A stretch of DNA of 64,000 nucleotides, taken from positions 1-64,000 of the forward strand of contig JAGCBE010000339.1 in assembly GCA_017652345.1 (NCBI GenBank). Reading direction: 5' to 3'. The translations under genes were made by a program, and so were the position numbers. The notes under the pieces are model-generated. The model saw only the letters and a list, made by a program, of their open reading frames with translations, did no database searches and was not told the DNA's origin. This document shows positions 17,161 through 24,358 of this stretch, piece by piece. Source of the DNA: Methanobrevibacter sp. (lineage in GTDB: Archaea; Methanobacteriota; Methanobacteria; Methanobacteriales; Methanobacteriaceae). The first letter of the stretch is position 1. Each line of letters opens with the position of its first letter.

Positions 17161-17727
17161 ATGGCGAATGAATCTTTCAAGGAGTTAATGCAATGCATTG
17201 AAGAAGAAACAGAAAAACGTATTAAGGAATTAGATGGTATTAAGCGAGATTTTCTCAAATATGAATTTTGGATAAATGAGTTAAGCGAAAACTTCCCTGA
17301 AGAAGAACTCTATCCAAAGATTGAAAAGGGTAGCTTGTTATATATTACTTTTCCATTTCATTCTTATAGAGAATCATTAGGAATTAATGTTAAAATTCTG
17401 TTAAGACTAATGTGTGATGGAAATGTGTATGCATCTTATGATGACACGACACAAATGGTTATGTTTCCAAGCAAGTCCAAGTTACATAGAGATAAAGCTA
17501 AAATGCTATGTTCTAATTTAGTTAAGTATTTTGATTTAATTGAATCAGAATCTGTGACTAAAGAAGACATCGGTTATTCACTTAAGACGTTTAAAGATGT
17601 TAAATCACTAATTATCTACTTAAAAACCATTAAGGATTCTATTAAGAACGATAACTATGCGGCATTAAAAGTTTACTTCGAAAATGAACGAACAGAACGT
17701 TTATTAAGAGAAATTTCAGACTGTTAA
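17161..17727 (+). CDS. Unknown protein
   Basis: 188 residues. Starts with an acidic helix (SFKELMQCIEEETEKRIKELD) and ends with a Lys/Asn-rich helix (KDSIKNDNYAALKVYFENERTERLLREI). No known domain. The ATG is 9 nt after TATATT, so the transcript is almost leaderless. Confidence 0.8.
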   Translation: MANESFKELMQCIEEETEKRIKELDGIKRDFLKYEFWINELSENFPEEELYPKIEKGSLLYITFPFHSYRESLGINVKILLRLMCDGNVYASYDDTTQMVMFPSKSKLHRDKAKMLCSNLVKYFDLIESESVTKEDIGYSLKTFKDVKSLIIYLKTIKDSIKNDNYAALKVYFENERTERLLREISDC

Positions 17728-17808
17728 CAAATAACACAATTTATTAACAGTTTGCTAACAATTTTCATCACCAAGGTTAACTGAATAGGCGGTTCATTAT
17801 AAGAACTA

Positions 17809-17837
17809 TTTACACATAAACAACAATTTACTATATT
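17809..17837 (+). promoter_or_regulatory. Sigma-70-like promoter
   Basis: TTTACA 17809-17814, 17 nt, TATATT 17832-17837; ATG follows at 7 nt (leaderless). Confidence 0.85.
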
Positions 17838-17844
17838 TAGAATT

Positions 17845-18417
17845 ATGATTAAGGTTAAAATACATGCTGGTGACACTGATAGTGAAGCAATTGTGTGGTC
17901 TGCTAAATATGTTATGGACAGATCAGGTTCTTCAGCATATTTGTATACTGGATTAGACGAAAGTAATCACATAAAGATTGAACGCGGCAATATTGTAACT
18001 ATTTTGCCGTTGTCTGAAGATGATACTGAAGAATCGCGAATCAAAATTTATGGTAATGGCGATTTAAAGAATTTATGTGAAACAATTAAATGTTCAATGG
18101 TTTGGAAAACATACGACCTTGATGTAAACCATTTGGTTACTTTTAGACAAATTTCTGAAATTTGTACTCCAGCATTTAATGCTAATATTATGAACCTTGA
18201 ACGTGATTCTGAATATATTTATTCAAAAGGTGCTAACTCGTTGTCTGATAAGATTTATAATGATGGCCGTGTTAAGACTGGACTTATTAAGAATGTTACG
18301 ATTGGCAGAAAAACATTTCTGTTAGTTGGTGGTTTTAAGGATTTTCCAGTGAGACCGATGACTGAACGTGCATTGCATGAATTTGCAACGGTTGTCAATA
18401 ACTATTTCCCTGGTTAA
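17845..18417 (+). CDS. Unknown protein, probably leaderless
   Basis: 190 residues, mixed alpha/beta character (KVKIHAGDTDSEAIVWSAKYVMD; TGLIKNVTIGRKTFLLVGGFKDFP). No known family, membrane segment or catalytic motif. The start is fixed by the -10 box 7 nt upstream; no ribosome site. Confidence 0.8.
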   Translation: MIKVKIHAGDTDSEAIVWSAKYVMDRSGSSAYLYTGLDESNHIKIERGNIVTILPLSEDDTEESRIKIYGNGDLKNLCETIKCSMVWKTYDLDVNHLVTFRQISEICTPAFNANIMNLERDSEYIYSKGANSLSDKIYNDGRVKTGLIKNVTIGRKTFLLVGGFKDFPVRPMTERALHEFATVVNNYFPG

Positions 18418-18445
18418 TTGAAAAAATATAATTCGATTAAGAATG

Positions 18446-18474
18446 GTTACAATTTGGTTTCTATTAACTATATT
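18446..18474 (+). promoter_or_regulatory. Sigma-70-like promoter
   Basis: GTTACA 18446-18451, 17 nt, TATATT 18469-18474; serves 18504 and 18872. Confidence 0.8.
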
Positions 18475-18503
18475 ATAGTTGTTAACCAACAAGGAGTATT
18501 AAA

Positions 18504-18866
18504 ATGACAGGTGACGAAAGAGATTTTATTGAAGCAGTTAAGCGCGCATATCCGGATGCTACAGATGTTCAGCGTGCAGAAAAAATTATTGCTGACCTTC
18601 CGGGTGATGCAACTGACCCGGTTGTAGAAGACAGACGTTCTAAGAAAGCCATTTCACAGCTTAACAGAATTACAGATTTGAGCAAGTTCAGACGCCGTGT
18701 CAAAGCCTTTATTGATAAAGGTATTAAGGTTGATTTCAGTAAATGCAAAGTTTATGAATCTTATACCACTGTTGAAGTTACAAATTATCTGAATAGTATG
18801 GCACGAAACACTGCAGAAATTATGTCGCCTGTAGCATTTGATTTCGGTGCTGAACTTGTTCTGTAA
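18504..18866 (+). CDS. Unknown small protein
   Basis: 120 residues, helical, basic centre (KKAISQLNRITDLSKFRRRVKAFIDKGIKVD). AAGGAG precedes the ATG. It is 5 nt before the metallopeptidase-like gene and probably cotranscribed with it. Function unknown. Confidence 0.8.
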   Translation: MTGDERDFIEAVKRAYPDATDVQRAEKIIADLPGDATDPVVEDRRSKKAISQLNRITDLSKFRRRVKAFIDKGIKVDFSKCKVYESYTTVEVTNYLNSMARNTAEIMSPVAFDFGAELVL

Positions 18867-18871
18867 GGAAT

Positions 18872-19534
18872 ATGAAAACCGTAATATCTGAAACATTTAT
18901 AAAAAACATTGTGTTGGTTGATGATAGCGAGTGCGCCTCAGGGCGTGCTCGTTTTTGGCATGATCTAGCAGACTTCATGTCATCACAGTTAGTTGCATTT
19001 ATTCAATTTGACAAAAAACCAAAAGGGTCATCTGCATTCTTTCAGCGACAGTCATTACAGGTTGATAGAATTTATTTACCAGAAGAAATTGCAGAAATTA
19101 AATTAGAAGGTTCCGGTGCAGAAACCAGGGGTACAATCAGGTTCGTTGACGATTTGAGTTTTGCAATATTCCTGCATGAAACATCTCATTATTACCATAT
19201 AGTCAAAGATGAAGGAAAGTTTTTGGCTCCAACAGTAAAAGCGCCTAAAAAGTTATTGACTAAAAGCGGTGCACATCACCAAGACTATACTGTTGATTTT
19301 GAATATGAAGCAGGATATAGATCCTTAATGTACTCACGGTTATATAATTTATTTCCGTCAAATAATAGAACCGTTCTTGAAATGAATCTAAAGAACATGT
19401 TGAATTATATAACAATTTTAAATAGTGAAGATTTTGTAGGATGTGACCCTAAAGTTTGGGAAAGAAGGATTGCTGAATGGCCAAGCAGTATACAGTCGTT
19501 TGATGAAATATCTGATTACATGACTGTTGTCTGA
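18872..19534 (+). CDS. Putative zinc metallopeptidase (HExxH)
   Basis: 220 residues. FAIFLHETSHYYHIV (about residues 94-108) is a zincin HExxH helix: hydrophobic residues before it, HETSH as the two zinc ligands and catalytic Glu. FEYEAGYRSLMY (about 140) could give the third ligand. No signal peptide, so it would act inside the cell. Targets unknown; an early gene of this type could cleave a host protein. The fold is inferred from the motif only. Confidence 0.7.
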   Translation: MKTVISETFIKNIVLVDDSECASGRARFWHDLADFMSSQLVAFIQFDKKPKGSSAFFQRQSLQVDRIYLPEEIAEIKLEGSGAETRGTIRFVDDLSFAIFLHETSHYYHIVKDEGKFLAPTVKAPKKLLTKSGAHHQDYTVDFEYEAGYRSLMYSRLYNLFPSNNRTVLEMNLKNMLNYITILNSEDFVGCDPKVWERRIAEWPSSIQSFDEISDYMTVV

Positions 19535-19558
19535 TTAAAATTTTGTTTATTCACAATG

Positions 19559-19587
19559 TTTACATTTGTTCTGTTTTTAACTATATT
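19559..19587 (+). promoter_or_regulatory. Sigma-70-like promoter
   Basis: TTTACA 19559-19564, 17 nt, TATATT 19582-19587; leader carries AGAGGTTAAA before 19615. Confidence 0.85.
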
Positions 19588-19614
19588 ATAAGCATAAACA
19601 AGAGGTTAAATCTT

Positions 19615-19761
19615 ATGAATACAAGAGAACAAGTTGAACTTATGGAATCTGTGAAAGCAAACTACTGCTTTAAGCATAAGATTCCGCTTTCTCAGCTCAA
19701 GAATCATCCTGAAGCAACAGCTGAATTAACCAAAGCTTATATTAGAGGCATTCGCGCCTAA
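19615..19761 (+). CDS. Small unknown protein
   Basis: 48 residues (starts MNTREQVELMESVKANYCF). The ATG at 19615 is preceded by the standard AGAGGTTAAA leader; upstream in-frame codons lie before the promoter and are excluded. First gene of a three-gene unit with 19774 and 20225. Function unknown. Confidence 0.75.
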   Translation: MNTREQVELMESVKANYCFKHKIPLSQLKNHPEATAELTKAYIRGIRA

Positions 19762-19773
19762 AAGGAGTCATAA

Positions 19774-20214
19774 ATGACACAAGAAGAAGCAATCAACGCC
19801 CGTGAAATTCTGTTGGCCGAACAGCGCAAGGTTCGCCAGGCAATCAAGATCCTGAAGTCGGAATCGATTATTCCGTGCGCTGGTATCTCGATGGCAATCG
19901 GTCAGTATAACCGTCGTCTGCATGAAATCGATGATGAAATTCGCACCATTGCAGACCAGTATGCACTGACTCTGCAGGACCAGGAACAGGCATGCGAAGT
20001 CGAATTCCAGATGACTGAACCTGAACAGACACAGCCTATTGCAGCTGTGGAAACTGCTGCAACCATGCCGGTTGAAGAAACTACAGTCAGTGTAGCAGAA
20101 CCTGCACCGCAGCCTCAGATGCCTACTGGTCAGGTTGATCTTTCTCAGTTTAGCGAAAAACAGATTGCTGATGCACTTGTTCAGATCGCTACTCTGTTCG
20201 GTATCAAGCACTAA
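19774..20214 (+). CDS. Helical protein with Pro/Glu/Thr linker and C-terminal helix
   Basis: 146 residues. Coiled helix (1-85), then a Pro/Thr/Glu-rich linker (about 88-122: PEQTQPIAAVETAATMPVEE), then a short hydrophobic helix IADALVQIATLFGIKH. This three-part plan recurs at 22857, 23503, 28457, 48810, 55297 and 59974. Codons are GC-richer than in the neighbours. AAAGGAG precedes the start. Function unknown. Confidence 0.85.
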   Translation: MTQEEAINAREILLAEQRKVRQAIKILKSESIIPCAGISMAIGQYNRRLHEIDDEIRTIADQYALTLQDQEQACEVEFQMTEPEQTQPIAAVETAATMPVEETTVSVAEPAPQPQMPTGQVDLSQFSEKQIADALVQIATLFGIKH

Positions 20215-20224
20215 GGAGTGAAAC

Positions 20225-20437
20225 ATGCGTAGAAAGTTGGTGATTACTATTGACACTGACGAAACCGCAGAAAACACTGGTTTCAGTGAATTGATGGATA
20301 ACCTGCAAGATATGTGTCAGGAACAAGCAAATGAACTGGTAGCTATGGACGCATTGGAACATGGTTACTATTTCAGTGTCTATGATCCATCTAAGAATAA
20401 TGTGGTGGTTGATTCTCACTGGGAAGAAGAAAAATAA
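20225..20437 (+). CDS. Small acidic protein
   Basis: 70 residues, starts MRRKLVITIDTD and then acidic. AAGGAG precedes the ATG; last gene of the 19615-20437 unit. No family recognised. Confidence 0.8.
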   Translation: MRRKLVITIDTDETAENTGFSELMDNLQDMCQEQANELVAMDALEHGYYFSVYDPSKNNVVVDSHWEEEK

Positions 20438-20451
20438 TTCATTCCAGGGGG

Positions 20452-20480
20452 TTTACAATCCCTACATAATTTACTATATT
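20452..20480 (+). promoter_or_regulatory. Sigma-70-like promoter of the first tRNA group
   Basis: TTTACA 20452-20457, 17 nt, TATATT 20475-20480. No gene follows for 120 nt, so it most likely transcribes the tRNA group. Confidence 0.75.
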
Positions 20481-20595
20481 TAACCTGTAAACAATTAAAA
20501 CAGACTGCATAAAGAAGTTCCTATTTTTCATTTTATAAATTATAGCAGATTTACTTCTCGCGGTCACCAATTTGCGAAAATCAAAAAATAACCAT

Positions 20596-20603
20596 TATAA
20601 ATA
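20596..20603 (+). promoter_or_regulatory. T4-type late promoter
   Basis: TATAAATA 5 nt before a 24-codon open frame and upstream of the tRNA-Arg gene. Confidence 0.65.
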
Positions 20604-20608
20604 AAAAT

Positions 20609-20683
20609 ATGAAGATGATTAGAAAACAAATAAGAAAACAAATACAAGGTATAAGAAAACCTTGGTTTGTGTTTGTATACTAG
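20609..20683 (+). CDS. Possible 24-residue basic peptide
   Basis: ATG right after a late octamer opens a frame of 24 codons rich in Lys, Arg, Gln and Ile and ending PWFVFVY. The short unit is closed by the terminator at 20719-20749, so a small late transcript is likely. Whether the peptide is made is unknown; there is no ribosome site. Confidence 0.35.
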   Translation: MKMIRKQIRKQIQGIRKPWFVFVY

Positions 20684-20718
20684 TTATCTCCTATTTGTTA
20701 TAGTGTTTAACTTTTGAG

Positions 20719-20749
20719 GTTCCAGTATACAACATGCTGGAATCTTTTT
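20719..20749 (+). terminator. Terminator
   Basis: GTTCCAG-TATACAACAT-CTGGAAT arms followed by T7, just before tRNA-Arg. Confidence 0.8.
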
Positions 20750-20753
20750 TTAT

Positions 20754-20827
20754 GCCCTGGTAGCTCAGCTGGATAGAGCAGTTGCCTTCTAAGCAACGGG
20801 TCACAGGTTCGAATCCTGTCCAGGGTA
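20754..20827 (+). tRNA. tRNA-Arg (TCT)
   Basis: Full cloverleaf: acceptor GCCCTGG/CCAGGGT, D-arm GCTCAGCTGGATAGAGC, anticodon loop CTTCTAA in a GTTGC/GCAAC stem, T-loop TTCGAAT, discriminator A. CCA is not encoded. Reads AGA. Confidence 0.97.
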
Positions 20828-20833
20828 CTCTTT

Positions 20834-20905
20834 TGGGGTATAGCCAAGCGGCACGGCAGGGGACTTTGAATCCTCTATTCCCTGGTTCGATTCCAGGTAC
20901 CCCAA
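20834..20905 (+). tRNA. tRNA-Gln (TTG)
   Basis: Acceptor TGGGGTA/TACCCCA, anticodon loop CTTTGAA, T-arm CCTGG-TTCGATT-CCAGG, discriminator A. CCA not encoded. Reads CAA. Confidence 0.95.
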
Positions 20906-20942
20906 CTAACTGGCAGAGCTAGCCAGTATAATCAAACTACAT

Positions 20943-21015
20943 GGGTCTATATGTCAATCGGTTAGACGAGCGGACTTTTAATCCGTGGATCTGGGTTCAA
21001 GTCCCGGTAGGCCCA
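20943..21015 (+). tRNA. tRNA-Lys (TTT)
   Basis: Acceptor GGGTCTA/TAGGCCC, anticodon loop CTTTTAA in GCGGA/TCCGT, T-arm CTGGG-TTCAAGT-CCCGG, discriminator A. Reads AAA. Confidence 0.95.
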
Positions 21016-21022
21016 CTAAATA

Positions 21023-21101
21023 TCCATCCATATCCGCTCGCTCTTATAAGGCGTCGAAACGGTAATCGGTTGCATCTGGGTTCAAGTCCCAGGGGGTGGA
21101 T
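21023..21101 (+). tRNA. Atypical tRNA-like gene, possibly Ile (TAT) without a D-arm
   Basis: Perfect 7-bp acceptor TCCATCC/GGGTGGA and a strong T-arm (CTGGG-TTCAAGT-CCCAG). The only arm with a good 7-nt loop is CGCT-CTTATAA-GGCG, which would give anticodon TAT. There is no normal D-arm, and a long variable stretch follows. It is either a degenerate tRNA or a D-armless one. Confidence 0.4.
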
Positions 21102-21124
21102 TACAAAATTAGAAAATCGTTCAC

Positions 21125-21132
21125 TATAAATA
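21125..21132 (+). promoter_or_regulatory. T4-type late promoter
   Basis: TATAAATA 105 nt before the HNH endonuclease ATG; the transcript passes through the 21147-21229 switch-like region. Confidence 0.65.
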
Positions 21133-21146
21133 AGATATAGAAAATC

Positions 21147-21229
21147 TGAGCGTGAACTGATTTTCAAAAAGTGTAACTAAGGGAAACCTTATTACAGACG
21201 CAATGATTCACGCTCATTGCGTCTTTTTT
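21147..21229 (+). promoter_or_regulatory. Two mutually exclusive hairpins before the HNH gene
   Basis: Terminator form: GACGCAATGA (21197-21206) pairs with TCATTGCGTC (21214-21223), followed by T6. Competing form: TGAGCGTGAA (21147-21156) pairs perfectly with TTCACGCTCA (21207-21216), which takes the terminator loop and part of its 3' arm. The gene at 21238 starts 9 nt after the T-run. Confidence 0.65.
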
Positions 21230-21237
21230 ATTTTAAC

Positions 21238-22104
21238 ATGAATTACGAAAAGATATATTATGAAATAATAAACAAAGCATTAAGAAAAGAATTATCTGGT
21301 CAACGTTGGAAAGGTGACGGTAACTATTATGAAAAACATCATATTAAACCGCGTTCACTTAAGGGAACTGACTATAATAATAATTTAGTTTTATTAACTG
21401 CAAAAGAGCATTATTTATGCCATTGGTTATTAGTTAAAAGATATAAGATAGGTACATTAGAACGAAAGAAAATGCTTAAAGCATGGTTTATGATGGCAGG
21501 TATTGGTGATAATGGAAGAATTAAAAATTCTATGAAAGATTATGAAAAATATCGTTTAGAACTTGGAAAATACATGTCTATAATACAAATAGGAAATAAT
21601 AATTCATCTTATGGTTCACATTGGTATACAAATTATATAACTGGAGAATATAAAAAATTAAAACCACCTGTATCGAATGAATGGATATTAGGTAAACACT
21701 TTTATGGTGAATCCATGTCATTATTTGCAAATCCAAATATATTAAAAACACATGATATATGTAAATTAACTAAACGAGAAAAACAAATTCATAGTTATAA
21801 GATAAAATTTTATAATATTAAAACTATGGAAATGATTTATTGTAAAATTGATCAAGTTCCTGAAGGATATACTCGATATAAAAAAGACTTACTTAATAGT
21901 CAAAGACAAAATGAAACTAAAGATTGGTGGGATAAATTTCATAGTGGCAATTATACATCTTTTAATGAATTTTCCAAAGAATTAAAAATAACACAACCTA
22001 CATTAACAGAACGACTTAAAAAATATATTCCAAAATATTCAGATTTGGTAAAACGTGGTATAACTATTAACTCAAATTCAGATTATATTGGTGTATATGA
22101 ATAG
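21238..22104 (+). CDS. HNH homing endonuclease
   Basis: 288 residues from the ATG at 21238 (upstream in-frame codons lie in the terminator). YEKHHIKPRSLKGTDYNNNLVLLTAKEHYLCHWLL is an HNH nuclease core: His-His pair, Asn, and final His. The C terminus (FNEFSKELKITQPTLTERLKKYI) looks like a helix-turn-helix target-recognition repeat. It makes a double-strand break that drives its own spread. Very AT-rich compared with nearby genes, which fits a mobile gene. No intron core was seen, so it is free-standing. Confidence 0.9.
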   Translation: MNYEKIYYEIINKALRKELSGQRWKGDGNYYEKHHIKPRSLKGTDYNNNLVLLTAKEHYLCHWLLVKRYKIGTLERKKMLKAWFMMAGIGDNGRIKNSMKDYEKYRLELGKYMSIIQIGNNNSSYGSHWYTNYITGEYKKLKPPVSNEWILGKHFYGESMSLFANPNILKTHDICKLTKREKQIHSYKIKFYNIKTMEMIYCKIDQVPEGYTRYKKDLLNSQRQNETKDWWDKFHSGNYTSFNEFSKELKITQPTLTERLKKYIPKYSDLVKRGITINSNSDYIGVYE

Positions 22105-22138
22105 CTAACATGTTGGCTGAGAAGAAATTTTTATAAAG

Positions 22139-22174
22139 GAAACCGTTTACACAGCGGTTTCTTTTAGCTATATT
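22139..22174 (+). promoter_or_regulatory. Fused terminator-promoter
   Basis: GAAACCG and CGGTTTC arms; loop holds TTTACA (22146-22151), 17 nt to TATATT (22169-22174). Serves 22202. Confidence 0.85.
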
Positions 22175-22201
22175 TAATTTGTTAATTTAAAGGAGACTTA
22201 T

Positions 22202-22753
22202 ATGTCAGGTAGAACACGAACGGCCGGCGGTATTTTGCAGGTGCCTGTGATGATGGACATTCAATCATTGACGCATCAAGATTTCACTGGTCTCACAAAA
22301 GAACAGAAGAAAAAGGCCATTGAACAGCTCAAGCTGGTCATGAAGATGGTTGATCCTAAGGGTAGAGTTCCGATGGGTTCGGATATTGTATATATTCCGG
22401 AAAAGAAAATCGCATGTATCGATTTAACAGGATACTATGAAGATGATGGACATGCAGAAGGTGAAGCAGACATTAACGATTTTGTAGAAATGTTTTCAGA
22501 TGGTTATACCCAAAATGAACACGGCGATCTTGCATCATCAGAAGAAGACGAAATTCTTGCAACTGGTCAATATGAAGACGACGAAGATATACAATCTAAG
22601 TATGATATTAATCGGTGTCTGGAATGTGCAAAGAACAATCTCAAGAAGCTGCAAGATATGATTGAAGCAGTTGAACGAGCAAAGGCACAGGGTGCTACAA
22701 AGTTTGCTGCAATCGATTTCAATGACTATGACGGTGATGAGCGCAACGACTAG
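22202..22753 (+). CDS. Unknown acidic protein
   Basis: 183 residues. Basic/hydrophobic first third (GRTRTAGGILQVPVMMDIQSL), acidic middle (ASSEEDEILATGQYEDDEDIQ), helical end (CLECAKNNLKKLQDMIEAVERAKAQGATKF). The last helix resembles the CIDVDTAIENVEATIKLLTATKATLETAKANGG segment of the next gene, so the two may be distant relatives. AAAGGAG precedes the ATG. Confidence 0.85.
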   Translation: MSGRTRTAGGILQVPVMMDIQSLTHQDFTGLTKEQKKKAIEQLKLVMKMVDPKGRVPMGSDIVYIPEKKIACIDLTGYYEDDGHAEGEADINDFVEMFSDGYTQNEHGDLASSEEDEILATGQYEDDEDIQSKYDINRCLECAKNNLKKLQDMIEAVERAKAQGATKFAAIDFNDYDGDERND

Positions 22754-22790
22754 TCAAGTTAACTGAAAAAGAATTAAGCTTAATTAACCA

Positions 22791-22819
22791 TTGACAAATA
22801 GAATGAATTAAGCTATATT
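22791..22819 (+). promoter_or_regulatory. Sigma-70-like promoter
   Basis: TTGACA 22791-22796, 17 nt, TATATT 22814-22819; serves 22857. Confidence 0.9.
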
Positions 22820-22856
22820 TACATCGTTAAAAACAAAAACTTAAGGAGACAATTAA

Positions 22857-23396
22857 ATGTCAATGCTCAATCTTAACGCTCTCACCGCTGGTGCTGTAAT
22901 TCCGGCGATTTCTCAGGAACAGGCTGCTCAGCTCGCATCTGCACTTGCTCAGCTTATTCAGAATGCACCTGATTCTCAAGACAAGAAGAATTTTATTCGT
23001 GACCTCGCACAAAAGGTCGGAATTGAAACTGTTCCGGCTAAGTATGACGAAGCACATGAACTGAAGGAATATACGCCGCAGGAACATGAACGTATCCAGC
23101 AACGTGGTAAGCTCATCTTTATTGATGACCGTATTTGGGAAGAATCTGATGCCGCTTTGATTTTCAATGGCGCTGCAGATGAATATCGTTCTGGCGATTT
23201 TGAAGATGTTGCAAATGACAATTGTATTGATGTCGATACGGCAATTGAAAATGTTGAAGCAACTATCAAGCTTTTGACAGCAACAAAGGCCACTTTGGAA
23301 ACTGCAAAGGCAAACGGTGGTGAAGTTGTTACATACAACAATGACGCCGACTTTGATTACGATTATGCCGATGAAGACGGTAATACTCGCGATTAA
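22857..23396 (+). CDS. Helical protein, Ala/Gln-rich N terminus
   Basis: 179 residues. The N terminus AISQEQAAQLASALAQLIQNAPDSQDKKNFIRDLAQKVG is an Ala/Gln/Leu helix like the C-terminal helices of 48810 and 55297. The middle has RGKLIFIDDRIWEESDAALIF, and the end is acidic with a helix shared with 22202. AAGGAG precedes the ATG; GC-rich codons. Function unknown. Confidence 0.85.
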   Translation: MSMLNLNALTAGAVIPAISQEQAAQLASALAQLIQNAPDSQDKKNFIRDLAQKVGIETVPAKYDEAHELKEYTPQEHERIQQRGKLIFIDDRIWEESDAALIFNGAADEYRSGDFEDVANDNCIDVDTAIENVEATIKLLTATKATLETAKANGGEVVTYNNDADFDYDYADEDGNTRD

Positions 23397-23425
23397 CTGA
23401 ATAAAAAAACTCTTAAACAACAGGG

Positions 23426-23454
23426 TTTACAAACTAAACGAAATTAACTATATT
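23426..23454 (+). promoter_or_regulatory. Sigma-70-like promoter
   Basis: TTTACA 23426-23431, 17 nt, TATATT 23449-23454; serves 23503 and probably the tRNA-like RNAs A-D. Confidence 0.9.
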
Positions 23455-23502
23455 TACAACGTAAATCAAACAACAAAACACTTAATTCAAAGGAAACATA
23501 AT

Positions 23503-23814
23503 ATGAAGAACTCAGAAGCAATCGAACGTTGCAAGACTCTCATCGCAGAAGAAAAGATGCTCAAGGAACAGAAGGCAATCCTTCAGGGTCCGAAGTTTGC
23601 AGACACTGTCCCGTCTGTCCAGACTGTTATCAAGGACATTGATAACTACATTGCACGCATTCCGGGTGCAATTAAGGATTCTATCGAAGCAATCGAACCG
23701 GAAAAGCCGGTCGCACCGGCACCGCAGTTTACTGCAGTCTCGGTCTCTGCTAGCGATGCAGTCGCCGCTCTCGCACTTGTTGCTTTGCTCAACAGTGTCC
23801 GTTTCAACGGCTAA
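23503..23814 (+). CDS. Hairpin-helix protein, FADTVP family
   Basis: 103 residues. ILQGPKFADTVPSVQTVIKDIDNYI matches LSGSEFADTVPEVATAKTALERY at 48810 and MSGPEFQNTVPEVATAIAALKHY at 55297. A Pro/Ala linker and a hydrophobic C-terminal helix (AVAALALVALLNS) complete the shared plan. GC-rich codons and AAAGGA suggest high expression. Function unknown. Confidence 0.85.
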   Translation: MKNSEAIERCKTLIAEEKMLKEQKAILQGPKFADTVPSVQTVIKDIDNYIARIPGAIKDSIEAIEPEKPVAPAPQFTAVSVSASDAVAALALVALLNSVRFNG

Positions 23815-23827
23815 TTAACTGAGTGGC

Positions 23828-23853
23828 TTGTGTGGTGCCGAGTAAACCACACA
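23828..23853 (+). other. Perfect hairpin before tRNA-like RNA A
   Basis: TTGTGTGGT/ACCACACAA with a 9-nt loop and no T-run. It may be a processing signal. A similar TGTGTGGAC/GTCCACACA hairpin lies at 24296-24319 after RNA D. Confidence 0.6.
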
Positions 23854-23858
23854 AATCT

Positions 23859-23949
23859 GCTTAGTTGGCGAAACTGGTAAACGCAGGGTAAACCGAAAGG
23901 AGCCCTGGGGAGCAATCCCCTTGTAGTTGTTCGAATCCTACACTGAGCA
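23859..23949 (+). ncRNA. Leu-tRNA-like RNA A without an anticodon loop
   Basis: Acceptor GCTTAGT/ACTGAGC (7 bp), a leucine-type D-arm (GCG-AAACTGGTAAA-CGC), variable arm GGGG-AGCAAT-CCCC, T-loop TTCGAAT, discriminator A. The anticodon position is taken by AGGGT/GCCCT continued inward through an AAA/A internal loop to CC-GAAA-GG, so there is no 7-nt loop and no U33. The T-stem has a 2-nt bulge (GTAG, TT, G against CCTAC). Confidence 0.6.
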
Positions 23950-23961
23950 CTATACATATCT

Positions 23962-24048
23962 GCGGTATTGGTGAAACTGGTAAACACGTTTTGACCGAAA
24001 GATCGGGACGTCGCAAGACTTGAGCTGGTTCGAATCCTACACTGAGCA
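23962..24048 (+). ncRNA. Leu-tRNA-like RNA B, chimeric
   Basis: 5' half is that of RNA C (GCGGTAT acceptor strand), but the 3' end is CCTACACTGAGCA as in RNA A. Neither the acceptor nor the outer T-stem can pair. It is half of a 99-nt tandem duplication whose junction is the shared T-loop TTCGAATCC. Probably a recombination by-product. Confidence 0.6.
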
Positions 24049-24060
24049 CTATACATATCT

Positions 24061-24147
24061 GCGGTATTGGTGAAACTGGTAAACACATCTTGACCGAAAG
24101 ATCGGGACGTCGCAAGACTTGAGCTGGTTCGAATCCCTCATACCGCA
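24061..24147 (+). ncRNA. Leu-tRNA-like RNA C without an anticodon loop
   Basis: Acceptor GCGGTAT/ATACCGC, Leu-type D-arm, variable arm GTC-GCAA-GAC, T-stem GAG-CT-GG with a 2-nt bulge against CCCTC, discriminator A. The anticodon position is one long hairpin (24088-24107) of eight base steps with a single C-A mismatch and a GAAA tetraloop. Confidence 0.6.
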
Positions 24148-24151
24148 CTAT

Positions 24152-24275
24152 GCTTAGTTGGCGAAATTGGTAAACGCAGACTGGTTAAAGGCCGGTCCGG
24201 TCAAGGGAGTAATGCCTCCCTAGCTGGAACATTAGTTCTGGTGACCTTGCATTGGTTCGACTCCTGCACTGAGCA
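24152..24275 (+). ncRNA. Leu-tRNA-like RNA D, very long variable region
   Basis: 124 nt. Acceptor GCTTAGT/ACTGAGC and Leu-type D-arm. Here the anticodon-position stem GACTGG/CCGGTC does carry a 7-nt loop, TTAAAGG, so D could decode (AAA, or TAA after a one-base shift). The variable region is a branched structure of about 55 nt with AGGGAG/CTCCCT and GAAC/GTTC hairpins enclosed by GGTCA/TGACC. The T-stem has the same 2-nt bulge (GCA, TT, GG). Confidence 0.5.
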
Positions 24276-24358
24276 CGACTCTGCCGTGTGAAAGGTGTGT
24301 GGACTGAATGGTCCACACATTCCAAAAGTTTTAACAAAATAACTAAAAAGGAAAAAAC

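Noticed and set aside
21102..22190. Possible group I intron carrying the HNH gene
   Set aside because: No intron core, no interrupted gene on either side; treated as a free-standing homing endonuclease.
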